Of a stretch of 64,000 bases of DNA, positions 18,053 through 27,925 are shown piece after piece (position 1 is the stretch's first letter; each line of letters starts with the position of its first letter). Made by a program: the position numbers and the translations under genes. The notes beneath the pieces are model-generated. The model was not told the DNA's origin. It was given only the letters and a program-made list of their open reading frames with translations, and searched no databases. The stretch comes from Collinsella sp. (lineage in GTDB: Bacteria > Actinomycetota > Coriobacteriia > Coriobacteriales > Coriobacteriaceae): contig DXLX01000032.1 of NCBI GenBank assembly GCA_019414515.1, positions 1 through 64,000 on the forward strand, given 5' to 3'.

Positions 18053-18558
18053 CGCCGGGGGAGGGCCATCACAAGGGGAACAGGCACCTTTGCGGTGTCC
18101 TCAGGCGATTTGGGCGAATTGATGCCTAAAATCTGCGCGAAAATTCAGATATGGTTGTCTGAACATTACGCTTCTAACCACCGATGAGTTAAAGATATTC
18201 CCATCAATTTGGTAGTCTATTCATCCCGGCTAATGACCTACCGTTCACGGTCGATTTTCGACCGTTCACAGGATGCATGCTCTTGAGCAAAATGTTGTGC
18301 AAATAAATAAAATGCTATTAAAAAACTGATAACTGGCTTAATTACCAGTAGAAACAGATTATTTATAGCGAATAAACGAAAGCAAATCTGAGTAAATGTC
18401 AAGAGAATTGAGAACTGGCTACAAAACTATCGGCTTTTGTTGCTCGGATGTTTAAACAATCGTTACAATATGTACAACAAGCGCGTGCAATTACAGGTTG
18501 CGCAGATGCGTTTGATAGTGAAAGAGCAAGATCGCGGTCTCTTGGGGAGGAGACATCG
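18053..18558 (+). other. Intergenic region with pilus-locus control signals
   Basis: A 506-bp gap, markedly AT-rich from about 18120. It holds a degenerate family A repeat at 18067-18097, a LytTR-like direct repeat at 18240-18269, and two copies of AACTGGCT (18331 and 18413, 82 bp apart). TTGAGC at 18283 with AT-rich sequence 15-17 bp downstream is a possible promoter. No gene was seen. Confidence 0.6.
18240..18269 (+). promoter_or_regulatory. LytTR-type direct-repeat operator candidate
   Basis: Two identical 9-mers ACCGTTCAC (18240-18248 and 18261-18269) are separated by exactly 12 bp, so they repeat every 21 bp on one DNA face. LytTR regulators bind paired repeats of about this sequence and spacing; eight of nine positions agree with their published consensus. 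Within the site a 7-bp dyad (CGGTCGA-TTT-TCGACCG) is also present. It lies about 290 bp upstream of the first pilus gene. Confidence 0.5.
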
Positions 18559-21500
18559 ATGAAAGCGAATTCAGACAGATTTAAGCAGAGTAATAAAGCG
18601 ACGCGCCGTGTACTGGCAGGCGTTTTGTGCGGAGCATCCGTGTTGAGCCTGGTACTGTCGCTCGTCATGCCTCCGATCTCGCAGGCCATTGCCAACGATG
18701 CCCAGGCAGATTCTACCGAGAAAACTGTGATGGGGGGGTTTCTCAAGTGAGTCTACTGGTGTAGATAACACCAACAACGGGGATACCGAAAACCAGAATA
18801 GTGACGACGCCAAGGGTGGCGAGACCGATCCTACTAATGGCGTTGAGCAGAATCAGGCTGAGGATCAGCCTGAGGGCGAGCTGCAGGTCGAAGATAACGA
18901 GCCGGCAGATGACAATGCTGTAAAGGTGGCCGCGGAAGGCGGGCAGACTGAAACGGCATCCGACGAGATAGATAGCGCGGAAAAGCTGAAATCTGGACTG
19001 GAGGCGGCAAGCGGCACTGCCAACTTCAAACTTGTGAACGATATTGATATCAGCACGTATATTCTGCTCGACGAAGACGGTAGCAATATCACGCTGGATC
19101 TAAACGGCCATAAGATTAAGTATTCGAATATAAATCAGCCTCTGTTCAACATCACTAAAGGTGCAACGTTAACCGTCAAGGATAATCAGCAGGATGCAAT
19201 GGATATTCCGACTGGCGACGACTTCGTTTGCCAGGATGATTCGCGCAGCAAAAATGGTAACCCTGCTTCCATGATCTACGACAATTCCAATATCCCTACC
19301 AATCTCACCTACTATGTAACTGGATCGTCTGTTAAGGCGGACGGCACCAGTACTACCGAGACTCTGTATAAACATGAAACGAGTATCGGCGGTGCCATCG
19401 TGGCATGTGCTGACAAAGACAACCTGAATCTTGACTACCTGAAACTCATTAATCTCTATGCAACCGACAACAAGGGCGGTACGTTCAATCTCGAGAGTGG
19501 CGTGATTACGCAACAGGAAAATATCAGTGTTAACAGTTTGGTTTATGCCGAAGAAGGCTCTATCGTCAATATGAGCGGTGGCTACGTTTGCGGTGCAACC
19601 TCTAAGAGCCAAGGCGCAGGCATCGAACTTGGCGTCAAGAACGGCAAAGGTGCCACCCTCAACCTCATCGGTGGCGTAATCGCGGGCAACCACGCTTCCA
19701 ATGGCGGCGGTGTGTTCGCTAACGGCGTCGATGTGAACCCTAAAGACTCTGAAAACAACATGACCAAAATCAACATGACCGGTGGCGTAATCTCCGGTAA
19801 TAGCACACTTGGCGTGGGACTCGGTGGCGGCATTATGGCCAAGGGCGGCATCGTGTCCGTTTCTGGTGGCTATATCACGAATAATAGAATGGCTCAATTT
19901 TGCCGCACGGATGGCAACGGTGACCATGGCGGCGCTGGGCTTGCTGCCAATTATGGAGCGAAAGTCACTATTTCCGATGGTCAGATTACCGGCAACTACT
20001 CCGAGGAAGCCGGCGGCGGCGTTTACGTTACCGATGTCGAACGGAATGACCAAACGTCTCGCTCAGGAATGGCGTGGCTGAATATCACGGGAGGAATTAT
20101 TGCCTCTAACGTGAGCTACCGATCTGAAGGTGCCGGCGTCCGAGTGGGCCAGATGGTTGACGCGATGATTAACGGCACTGAAGACAATAAAGTCTATATC
20201 ACTAACAATCACTGCATGTCTCGCTTTGACTGGGGTGGCGGCGGCATCTTTGTTCAGGGAAACTCAAACCAAGGCAAGGAATATACTGCTGGTAGGCTAT
20301 TCATATATAACTCGTACATTAGCGCCAATGAAGCTGGCGGCTACGGCGGTGGCGTTGCAGTCTGCCCGACGGGCAAGACGTTGGTAACGAACACCGACGG
20401 CACGGCGATCTTTGGCAACACTGACGCTGGAGGCGCTTCTAGTTACAACAACGAAAACGACAAATACGACCCGTCGAATAATACCGGCAATAATAGCAGC
20501 CCCCATCTTTCTGGCGGTGGCAACGGTAAGACAGAAGACGTGGAAGCCTATAACTCGGTCGATAGAAACGGCAATCATGTTTTTCGTAAGAATGGTCATG
20601 CCGATTTCTTCCTCGCGGCGGAAGGTCACACAACGCCGGTCGCAGTGGTAAGCGGCAAGATGCTTGGCGATATAGACGCTAAGTATTCGGGAAGCATTGA
20701 GCTAACGAATCGCATCAGCATCCCCGCCAACGGTGCTGCTCAGGTAAAAAATAGCATCGGTCTGACTTCGGGTGTTGATATCAAGGATAAAACGACGATT
20801 GGTGCAGTACGGAATAAAGCGACAACTTTCATCACGGGCAACTATTCTTGGGACCATGGTGGCGGCATCATGTCGAATGGCAACTTGTACCTAGGCATGC
20901 CTGCGGATACGTACATCTTACCGAGCCTTAAGTTGAAGGCAACCAAGGCGCTGATAAATCAGCGGGCCAATCAGCAGACCAATCAAAACATGAATTTTGG
21001 CAAAGGCAAGTTCTCCTTCTCGGTCTACCGTAAGGATCCGGATGCCGCGACGGAGCCCTCTTGGAATGACAAGACATTCAACAGTGGCGGCTGCACCTTG
21101 GTCGGAACCGCCAAGAATGATGAGAGCGGTAACATCACCTTTGACCTTGGTGAACAGTACGTTGATAAGGCTGTTAAGGCTAATGAGATTACATACTACT
21201 TGGTCGAAAATGCTGGCAATGATCCCGACATTACGTACGATCCCGACATCACGTACGACCCAGCCGTGTACAAGATTGTGGTGAAGGTTCAGGACAACAA
21301 AACGGAACTCATGAAAGTGCCTAGCAGGGAAAATCCAAACTCGGAGGTTTCTCTTTGCGTTCACAACTACACGATCACAAGCGTGAGTCTGGGAGATTCA
21401 ACTAACCCGTTGAAACCGAACGACCAAGGTTATTATTCGATTGTCGGCCCCGGCGGGGGAAAGACCTTCACCAACAAGTACACTCCGTACACCTCCAGCG

Positions 21501-22063
21501 GCACTTGGATACCTCAGGTGACCAAGAAGGTCGACGGCGGCGAGATGAAGAAGTTCAAGTTCAAGTTGTATGCTGAGAATACCGACAACGCGGAGAAAAC
21601 TTTTCAGCCCATATATACATATACTTCTGGGTCGGAAAACCCTCAGATAGTAAAGTTCGATCCGGTAGAAATCGGCCCACTAGGCGCTGATGAGCTCGAT
21701 AGCAATCGGCAGGCGAAGTTCACCTGCTACATCCGTGAATGCGACGCCGACGAGAACGATGGCACCAAACACGAAGGCTACAAGAACGACACCAAGACTT
21801 TCAAGGTCGTGGTGACGGCAACGGACAAGGGTGACGGCACGCTGGAATGCACGCCGACCTACTACGAGATCGACGCCAACGACGCGAAACACAAGACCGA
21901 TGACCCCACCTTCACCAACACCTACTCCACCTCTTTGCCTCTTTCCGGTATGTCGGGCGTCACTCTGACGTACCTTGCCGGCGCGGCGGTGCTTTGCGTC
22001 GCTGCAGCCTGGATGCACATTCGTCGCAAGGCGAATGCGAAGGGAGGTAAGCGTCGTGAATAA
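18559..22063 (+). CDS. Sortase-anchored beta-helix adhesin/pilus tip protein, frame broken at a G7 tract
   Basis: Cell-surface protein at the head of the pilus locus. From ATG 18559 (RBS GGGGAGGAG) a signal peptide is read (VLAGVLCGASVLSLVLSLVM ... ISQAIA), but the frame stops at 18750. The rest is open in the next frame from about 18740 to 22063. The switch point is a run of seven G (18732-18738): with six G both parts join into about 1167 residues. The mature part has an acidic linker, a Gly-rich right-handed beta-helix region (repeats such as GGVISGNSTLGVG), two Spy0128/FctA-like isopeptide domains, and an LPLSG sorting signal with membrane segment and Arg/Lys tail. As written the protein would not be exported whole. 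Phase variation, mutation or sequencing error are all possible. Confidence 0.82.
18732..18738 (+). repeat. Homopolymer G7 tract inside the adhesin coding region
   Basis: TGGGGGGGTTT lies about 57 codons after the start, just past the signal peptide. Seven G give an early stop at 18748-18750; six or nine G restore the long frame. The position is typical of contingency loci that switch by slipped-strand mispairing. Confidence 0.9.
21221..21256 (+). repeat. 18-bp in-frame tandem duplication in the adhesin
   Basis: GATCCCGACATTACGTAC is followed at once by a copy with one change (T to C). It encodes a doubled DPDITY at the edge of the first isopeptide domain. Confidence 0.9.
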
Positions 22064-23726
22064 GAAAGTTTGCTCCTTCCCGATCTTGTTTGCGCTGCTT
22101 GCCCTCCTGATCGGCACCTGCGCGGTTGTATTCCCCGCATCCGCGCAGGCCGCGCCGACCTCGACCGGTTCCATCACGGTGAGCGGCACCGTGGCGAGCA
22201 GCTACGACGCCTATCAGATCTTTAGTGCCAACGTCGTCGACGGCGACAGCGACGCTAAGATCGCCACCGACCTTGCCTGGGCAAGCGACGCCGTGCGCGA
22301 CGCCGCGCTGCCTGTGCTGCACAGCGCCGGCATGCCCAATTCCCAGACCACCGCGCAGGAAGCTGCCGAGTGGCTCAACACCGATTCCCACCTTACGAGC
22401 GCGCTGAGCGCACAGCTCGCTCGTTCCCTCCAGAGCTCTGGCGCCGAGCCCGTGGCCCTTAACGCGGGCACGGCGGCCGAGCTGCCCTGCGGCTACTGGC
22501 TCATCGTCGCCGACGACGACGCCATCGCCCAGGGCGAGGCCGGCACCGCGCCGGTCATGGCCCTGGTCGGCGGCAGCGCCGTCACCGTCAAGCCCAAGGC
22601 AGCGACCCCCAAGGTGTCCAAGCATGTGCTGGAGGACAGCACCGCCGCCTGGCAGAAGGCCGCCGACGCCACGGTCGCCGACGACCTGTACTGGCGCCTC
22701 TCTGCCACGGTTCCCGCGGGGCTCACCGCCTACGACACCTATACGGTGCGGTTCGTCGACACCATGAGCGCGGGACTCGACCCCTCCAAGGTCGCCGCGA
22801 GCATGCGCGTGTACGTGGCGGCGGGCGCGGACGGTGGCTTCGACGCCGTTTCGGGCGACAAGGACGGCCGCGCCGGCACCGAGCCCGCGAAGGGCTGGAC
22901 CGACATCACGGCCCAGTGCGCCACCAAGGTAGCGGCCGACGGTAAGACCTTCACCGTGCGCACCGGCGACCTGATCGCCGCGCTCGGCGGGGCCGACGCC
23001 TTTGCCGCGGGCGCCCGCGTGGTCGCCGTGTACAATGCGCCGCTCAACAGCGCGTGCAACCACGGCATCGCGAAGGGCAACCCCAACGAGGTCTACCTGC
23101 GCTACCCGCGTTCTCCCTTTGCCGATCAGACCGGCGACGCCGGCTTTACCCGCACGCCGAGCGACGATGCGTGCGCCTACACCTGGGATCTCGCGCTTAC
23201 CAAGCGTGGCAGCGACGGCGACAAGCCGTTGTCCGGGGCGGTCCTGAGCATCGCCGACGACCGCGGCCGCACGCTAGCGGCCGACGGCACGTGGGATGCG
23301 GAGGGCAAGGCCACCGTCACCACGGGCGAGGACGGCCGCGTGACCGTCTCGGGCGTGGACTCGGGCAAGCTGGAGGTCCGCGAGCTCAAGGCGCCCAAGG
23401 GCTACACCGCCTTTGAGGGCACGCGCTCCGTGACGGTCAAGGCCGAGGGCCTGGACGTCGACCAGGTGGCCGCCGCCAAGCCCAAGCTCACCATCACGGC
23501 CGAGTCGCCCCTGCGCGCCGACAGTGCGGACGGGTCGACGGGCAGCCTGGAGGCGTCGCTCATCAACACGCCCACCGGCACACCCCCTAGCATTACCACC
23601 GGAGGCTTTATGCCCTCGACTGGCGATATGGCAATGTACGCCGCGGCCGCCGCAGCGGTCGCCGGAGCCGCGCTCATCGTGGTCGCGCTCCTGGTCAAGC
23701 GGGGAGGTGGCAGCCATAAAGAGTAG
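22056..23726 (+). CDS. Sortase-anchored pilin (SpaA-like, minor/ancillary)
   Basis: A 556-residue surface pilin. It has an N-terminal signal peptide (FPILFALLALLIGTCAVVFP ... AQA), a YQIF motif near residue 50 shared with the next pilin, a central isopeptide D2-type domain, a Cna-B/SpaA-like domain (GAVLSIADDRGRTLAADGTW to ELKAPKGYTAFEGTRSVTV), and a C-terminal sorting signal MPSTG followed by a membrane helix and KRGGGSHKE. It starts at GTG 22056 after GGGAGG and overlaps the adhesin stop by 8 nt. Its GC content is clearly higher than that of the adhesin before it and the pilin after it, which suggests a mosaic locus. Whether it is a basal or tip-linked subunit is not decidable. Confidence 0.87.
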   Translation: MNKKVCSFPILFALLALLIGTCAVVFPASAQAAPTSTGSITVSGTVASSYDAYQIFSANVVDGDSDAKIATDLAWASDAVRDAALPVLHSAGMPNSQTTAQEAAEWLNTDSHLTSALSAQLARSLQSSGAEPVALNAGTAAELPCGYWLIVADDDAIAQGEAGTAPVMALVGGSAVTVKPKAATPKVSKHVLEDSTAAWQKAADATVADDLYWRLSATVPAGLTAYDTYTVRFVDTMSAGLDPSKVAASMRVYVAAGADGGFDAVSGDKDGRAGTEPAKGWTDITAQCATKVAADGKTFTVRTGDLIAALGGADAFAAGARVVAVYNAPLNSACNHGIAKGNPNEVYLRYPRSPFADQTGDAGFTRTPSDDACAYTWDLALTKRGSDGDKPLSGAVLSIADDRGRTLAADGTWDAEGKATVTTGEDGRVTVSGVDSGKLEVRELKAPKGYTAFEGTRSVTVKAEGLDVDQVAAAKPKLTITAESPLRADSADGSTGSLEASLINTPTGTPPSITTGGFMPSTGDMAMYAAAAAAVAGAALIVVALLVKRGGGSHKE

Positions 23727-23834
23727 CTGGCAGCCCCGCAGAGAGCGGGGCGAGACGTAGCGAAGTAGATGCTAAGACACAGACAGATGATGACCGATCG
23801 AATGAGAACCAAACGGAAAACGGAGGAAAAGAAG

Positions 23835-25577
23835 ATGAGCATGAGTAAGAACATCGCACGCCTGGCAGTAACCGCCGGCCTCACAGCAGCGCTGAGCTTC
23901 GGCGGCGTGATGGCGCCGGTGACCATGGCGTTTGCTGATGGCGCGACGATTCAGGACGACAGCATCGTCATTGCGCAGAGCGAGAGCAACAAGAGCGAGA
24001 GTAACAATAAGACGAGGTTCGTTCCGTACCAAATCTTCAAGGCGAAAGTTCACGATGACAAGAATGGAAAAGTTACATCTGATGTCGAATGGGCTGATAC
24101 CATAACGAATTCAACCACCAAGAACGAGATTATTGAAGCTATCCGCAAAGATGCTAGCAATGGCGACAAGCTTCCCCCAACTCCTTCTGCTCAGGATATT
24201 GCTGATTGGTTGGGCACCTACGTGTCCGAGTCTGAAAAAGGCGCAGGAGTAATCGTCAAGAACGGAGATTTGCTCAATACAATTGCTGCCACTGTAAAGA
24301 ATAACGAGCAGCCGTCAGGTGAGGCGTTCGATGCTGGCGGTTCTTTTAAGGCTGAGAGCACTGGCTACTATCTCTTCCTGACAGATGATAGTTCTATCGG
24401 TTCGAAGGACGAATATTCCAACAAAAATCAGACGGGCACCTCGCCGATTTTCGCCGTCGTAGGTGGTACTGGAGTAACCGTGACCGAGAAAACCGGCATC
24501 CCCACGGTTACGAAGAAGGTCAAGGATGACAAGCCCAACAGCGAGTGGGCCGATAAGGCTGACTCTCAGGTGGGCCAGGATGTCCAATATCAGCTGACTG
24601 GTACCGTTGCTAGCAATATTGCTACGTTCGGCACGTACTATTATCAGTTCCACGATACGCTTTCCGCTGGGTTGACGGCCAATACGGAGTCTGTTGAGGT
24701 CAGGATTTACACAGAGAATAATGATTCGACGGGCACTTTGATTGATAAGGCTGCTAATCATTACGAGGTTGGCTGTGACCCTCAGACGGATGGCAAGAGC
24801 CTGCTGACGGTCACCTTTGGGGACCTCAAGACTGCCGGTGTCGTTCTCACCCCTGATTCCAAGGTTGTTGTCACCTATACCGCTCAGCTTAATTCCGAGA
24901 AAGCGGTCGTTGGCAGCATAGGTAACGACAACGAGGTTAAGCTTATCTATTCCAACAATCCCATGAGCGAAGGAAAGGGTGAGTCTGTGCCCGATACCGT
25001 TCGCGACTACACCTATGCGCTTAAGATCATCAAGCAGGATGCTGCTCCTGAGGCAACTAAGCTTGACGGAGTTAAGTTTACCATTCGGGCAACCGATCCT
25101 GACGATGCTGGCTCCATGAACAAGTATGTCAACAGCAATGGCGTTCTAGTCGACAAATCGTATGAGTTCACAACTGCAAATGGCGGCGAAATTTACGTCA
25201 AGGGTCTTGATGCTGGTACCTACACGGTGCACGAGGTCGAGGACAGCAACCCTGGCTACAATACGCTGGATGACTTTACCTTCACTATCAAGCCTGAGGG
25301 GCTTAATAAAGACGAGGGCGTGGCGCTCGACGAAAAAACAGCTGTAAATACGCTGAAGGTTACTGTGGAGAAGCCTGACTCCGCTACCATGGTTACCCCG
25401 TCAGTCGACGACGGTACCGTCACCCTCACCGTCAAGAACAAGAAGGGTTCCAACCTCCCCCTCACCGGCCTCAATGGCGTGACCTTCACTTGGATCGCTG
25501 GTGGCGCGGTGCTGTGCATCGGCGTGGCGCACCTCATCCGCAGCGGTAAGCAGGCCGAGGAGTCCGAGCAGGAGTAA
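23835..25577 (+). CDS. Major pilin (backbone, isopeptide-forming, LPxTG)
   Basis: A 580-residue fimbrial subunit, likely the shaft. Signal peptide (IARLAVTAGLTAALSFGGVM ... AFA), then an N-terminal domain with YQIFKAKV, a D2 isopeptide domain (VTKKVKDD ... ADSQVGQDVQYQLTGTV; FHDTLSAGL), a Cna-B-like domain (GVKFTIRATDP ... YTVHEVEDSNPGYNTL) and an LPLTG sorting motif followed by a membrane helix and a charged tail. The Lys of VTKKVKDD is a candidate for sortase-mediated polymerisation, as in SpaA pilin motifs. The ATG at 23835 follows GGAGGAAAAG. A terminator lies about 100 bp downstream, so the sortase gene may have its own promoter. Confidence 0.9.
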   Translation: MSMSKNIARLAVTAGLTAALSFGGVMAPVTMAFADGATIQDDSIVIAQSESNKSESNNKTRFVPYQIFKAKVHDDKNGKVTSDVEWADTITNSTTKNEIIEAIRKDASNGDKLPPTPSAQDIADWLGTYVSESEKGAGVIVKNGDLLNTIAATVKNNEQPSGEAFDAGGSFKAESTGYYLFLTDDSSIGSKDEYSNKNQTGTSPIFAVVGGTGVTVTEKTGIPTVTKKVKDDKPNSEWADKADSQVGQDVQYQLTGTVASNIATFGTYYYQFHDTLSAGLTANTESVEVRIYTENNDSTGTLIDKAANHYEVGCDPQTDGKSLLTVTFGDLKTAGVVLTPDSKVVVTYTAQLNSEKAVVGSIGNDNEVKLIYSNNPMSEGKGESVPDTVRDYTYALKIIKQDAAPEATKLDGVKFTIRATDPDDAGSMNKYVNSNGVLVDKSYEFTTANGGEIYVKGLDAGTYTVHEVEDSNPGYNTLDDFTFTIKPEGLNKDEGVALDEKTAVNTLKVTVEKPDSATMVTPSVDDGTVTLTVKNKKGSNLPLTGLNGVTFTWIAGGAVLCIGVAHLIRSGKQAEESEQE

Positions 25578-25677
25578 CGCTCGCTCACCCATCCCTTTGG
25601 CAGGTGGGATGTGATGGCCATGAGACTTGCGGACACTTTTCTCGTCCATCCACGTTCTTGCTTTGCCATTCTCTTTT

Positions 25678-25716
25678 CGGGGCAGACTCCGCGCTGGAGT
25701 TTGCCCCGTTCTTTTT
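25678..25716 (+). terminator. Terminator after the pilin genes
   Basis: CGGGGCAGACTCC pairs with GGAGTTTGCCCCG (one G-T pair) around GCGCT, followed by TTCTTTTT. Confidence 0.85.
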
Positions 25717-25859
25717 GGACAACACAGGCAGCCTCCACCGTCCGATGCGGACTCATCCGTCATCGCGTTTCTTGACTCGTATGAGGTTCGGTTTAAGGTC
25801 CGTAGGCGCACGCGCGGTGCGGACGGTGGACGGCATTTGCGCCGCAACAAGCGCAAATA

Positions 25860-25892
25860 AGAATGCCCGGGGTTCGGAGCCCGGGCATTTAA
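25860..25892 (+). terminator. Second terminator before the AbiE-like module
   Basis: AATGCCCGGG and CCCGGGCATT form a 10-bp perfect stem with a 7-nt loop followed by TTT. It may be bidirectional. Confidence 0.75.
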
Positions 25893-26054
25893 CAAAACCA
25901 GAAAACTAGGCCGCCCGCGCTCCCAAACATTTACGCGGGGTGCGTCGTTTTCTATTGATATTGTATCCCGAATCGCCCCGCCGATCCGGGACATTTTGAA
26001 AACTCAAATGCCGGCTTACGCACGAAAGGAATCTCGTTAATTCCGAAAATTATG

Positions 26055-26078
26055 TATAATTCCAATATATACTGGAAT
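26055..26078 (+). promoter_or_regulatory. -10 box with overlapping near-palindromic operator
   Basis: A perfect -10 TATAAT (26055-26060) runs into the 20-bp near-palindrome ATTCCA..TATATA..TGGAAT (26059-26078, two symmetric mismatches). Transcription would start near 26067, which rules out the in-frame ATG at 26052 as the start. The dyad is a likely autoregulatory site for the winged-helix protein encoded next. Confidence 0.6.
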
Positions 26079-26090
26079 CAAACGAAAACG

Positions 26091-27059
26091 ATGGAAATGA
26101 ACGAAGCGCTAATCTACTTACAAGAAGCACTAGGCCTCTCCGCCAAGACCAAAACTTGGCCTGGATCCGCACGCTTGCCGCTGCATCTGCGGGCGATTGA
26201 GGCCCGCGCTGTCGACGCAAACGGTTTTTCGTTTTTGCTTGCAAGTTTGCCTACTGGCGTCGGGCTTCCCGAGGCTAAGAGAGTCTATAGCCAGCTAGCC
26301 TTGCGCGCGGAGACTCCTGTTGTCGTTTCGTTTCCTGATGCCGATGCGCGTCAGCGCAAAGCATTGGTCGCACAAGGGATTCCCTTTGTCTGCCCAGGTA
26401 GACAGGCTTTTCTTCCATTTATGGGCACAGCCTGCACGGAGAGGGGCGGTGCTTGGTTTCACAGTCACGCGACCAAGATGTCACCCAACGCGCAGGCTGC
26501 CGCAATCTGGGGAGCAGCCCAGGAGCCATATCGCCCCCATGACCTTTGTCGTGCGCTTGGGATTTCGGCAAGCCGCGCGAGTGAGGCCATAACCGAGCTT
26601 GTCGACAGGGGGCTCGCGAGGCGCGAGCGTTGCGAGCGACGTGTCGTCGTGCTCCCTGTCGCCGTTGATCTTTTGCTCAGCGAGCACATGGCAGAGCTCT
26701 CCTCGCCAGTCTCGAAGGTCTGTTTTGCAAGGAAGACGCCGCAGATCGACTATCTTGCTGACGCCGGGGAGACGGCGCTCGCCGCGCGTTCGATGCTCGC
26801 TGCACCGGGCATGGAACAAAAGGCCGCCTTAAGAAGTACATGGCGTCAACTGAGCGACCTCGAGGTCGCAGACGGGGAGTTGCCGGATAACGAAACGGCG
26901 ATGATCCAAGTGTGGCGCTATGCGCCCGTGTTTGCCGACTCCTCTTGCGTCGATGACATTTCGCTTGCGCTATCTTTGGCGGCAATCGACGATGAGCGAA
27001 TTCAGCTCGAAGTCGATCGCATGTTTGGAAAGGAATATCCATGGCAAGAAGCGCTGTAG
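26091..27059 (+). CDS. AbiEi-like winged-helix regulator/antitoxin
   Basis: A 322-residue protein. A clear winged-helix segment lies in the middle (PYRPHDLCRALGISASRASE, then AITELVDRGLARRERCERRV). The rest is not recognised. It overlaps by 19 nt a nucleotidyltransferase of AbiEii type, so the pair fits the AbiE (type IV toxin-antitoxin) layout in which a winged-helix antitoxin represses the operon and counters the nucleotidyltransferase. Length is near the upper range for AbiEi. I chose ATG 26091 because the promoter dyad ends at 26078; ATG 26097 is also possible. The RBS is weak. The AbiE assignment is inferred from layout and partner and not from strong sequence identity. Confidence 0.6.
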   Translation: MEMNEALIYLQEALGLSAKTKTWPGSARLPLHLRAIEARAVDANGFSFLLASLPTGVGLPEAKRVYSQLALRAETPVVVSFPDADARQRKALVAQGIPFVCPGRQAFLPFMGTACTERGGAWFHSHATKMSPNAQAAAIWGAAQEPYRPHDLCRALGISASRASEAITELVDRGLARRERCERRVVVLPVAVDLLLSEHMAELSSPVSKVCFARKTPQIDYLADAGETALAARSMLAAPGMEQKAALRSTWRQLSDLEVADGELPDNETAMIQVWRYAPVFADSSCVDDISLALSLAAIDDERIQLEVDRMFGKEYPWQEAL

Positions 27060-27814
27060 AAGGTCTCCAAGAATTTCAGCAGCATATGCAAGAAGCTGCA
27101 GGATCGTATGCCCTTATCGGCGGCACGGCATGCGACATTTTGCTCGCGGAGGCGGGACTTCCGTTTAGGGCGACTCACGATTTTGATGTGGTAATTGTCG
27201 CCGATGACCGGTTGCCTCAGACGGCAGAAGCTATATGGACTTTGGTACGTGATGGCGGTTACCGCTGCGGCTGGGGCGAAGGCAAAGGTTCATGTTTTTA
27301 TCGGTTTACAGAGCCTAAGAGGCCGGGTTACCCCCATATGATCGAACTCTTCGCGAAGTGCCCTGACTTTATAAAGGGTCGTGAGGGGATTGATATGGCG
27401 CCAATTCACGTTGATGAAAACATAAGCAGTCTTTCGGCAATTTTGTTGGACGATGCTTACTACAGCTTGTTCCTTCAGGGAATTCGGACCGTAGGCGGCG
27501 TTTCGGTCCTGGGTACGGAATACATTGTCCCGTTCAAAGCGAAGGCGTATCTCGACCTAAAAGCTAGAAGGGAAGCGGGGGAGAACGTTGATTCGAGGAA
27601 GGTAAAAAAGCATAAACGCGATGCGCTGAGGCTTGCTCAATTGCTTGGCGAGTCGGAAGGTGTCGACCTAGGCGGAGAACTGAAGGACGATATGCTTGCG
27701 TTTGTTAAAGATTGTGAGGTGGGCGACGTCAATCTGAAACAGATTGGGGTTGCGGGCGTAACGATGGCGCAGTTGCTCGAGACGATGAAAGCAACATATG
27801 GCTTGATTGGTTGA
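27041..27814 (+). CDS. Nucleotidyltransferase, AbiEii/MNT-like
   Basis: A 257-residue protein with the nucleotidyltransferase signature near the N-terminus: IGGTACDILLAE followed by FRATHDFDVVIV, giving the Gly-Gly and the Asp-x-Asp metal ligands. This R-x-T-x-D-x-D pattern is typical of AbiEii-like enzymes and of MNT proteins. The C-terminal half (AKAYLDLKARREAGENVDSR, VKKHKRDALRLAQLL) matches the helical part of such proteins. It starts inside the preceding gene after GGAAAGGAA. The role may be phage defence or plasmid-style stabilisation; it is inserted between pilins and sortase. Confidence 0.75.
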   Translation: MARSAVEGLQEFQQHMQEAAGSYALIGGTACDILLAEAGLPFRATHDFDVVIVADDRLPQTAEAIWTLVRDGGYRCGWGEGKGSCFYRFTEPKRPGYPHMIELFAKCPDFIKGREGIDMAPIHVDENISSLSAILLDDAYYSLFLQGIRTVGGVSVLGTEYIVPFKAKAYLDLKARREAGENVDSRKVKKHKRDALRLAQLLGESEGVDLGGELKDDMLAFVKDCEVGDVNLKQIGVAGVTMAQLLETMKATYGLIG

Positions 27815-27925
27815 GTGGAGTTACGTGGCCCGGACGGTGCAGTCTAGCGGCGTTGTCCGGCGCATGAGCTCGCTAATCGGCTATTATTTGTTTAGACAAC
27901 CTGAGCTGTAGAGGAGTGACCGGCG

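Larger units (their letters stand above)
25578..26090 (+). other. Intergenic region between the major pilin and the AbiE-like module
   Basis: It holds two terminators (25678-25716 and 25860-25892) and, at its right end, a promoter with an overlapping dyad (26055-26078). Short open frames between the terminators lack an RBS and recognisable similarity. Confidence 0.6.

Noticed and set aside
25604..25909. Short plus-strand frames between the two terminators after the major pilin
   Set aside because: They run through terminator hairpins, lack an RBS and have no recognisable motif.
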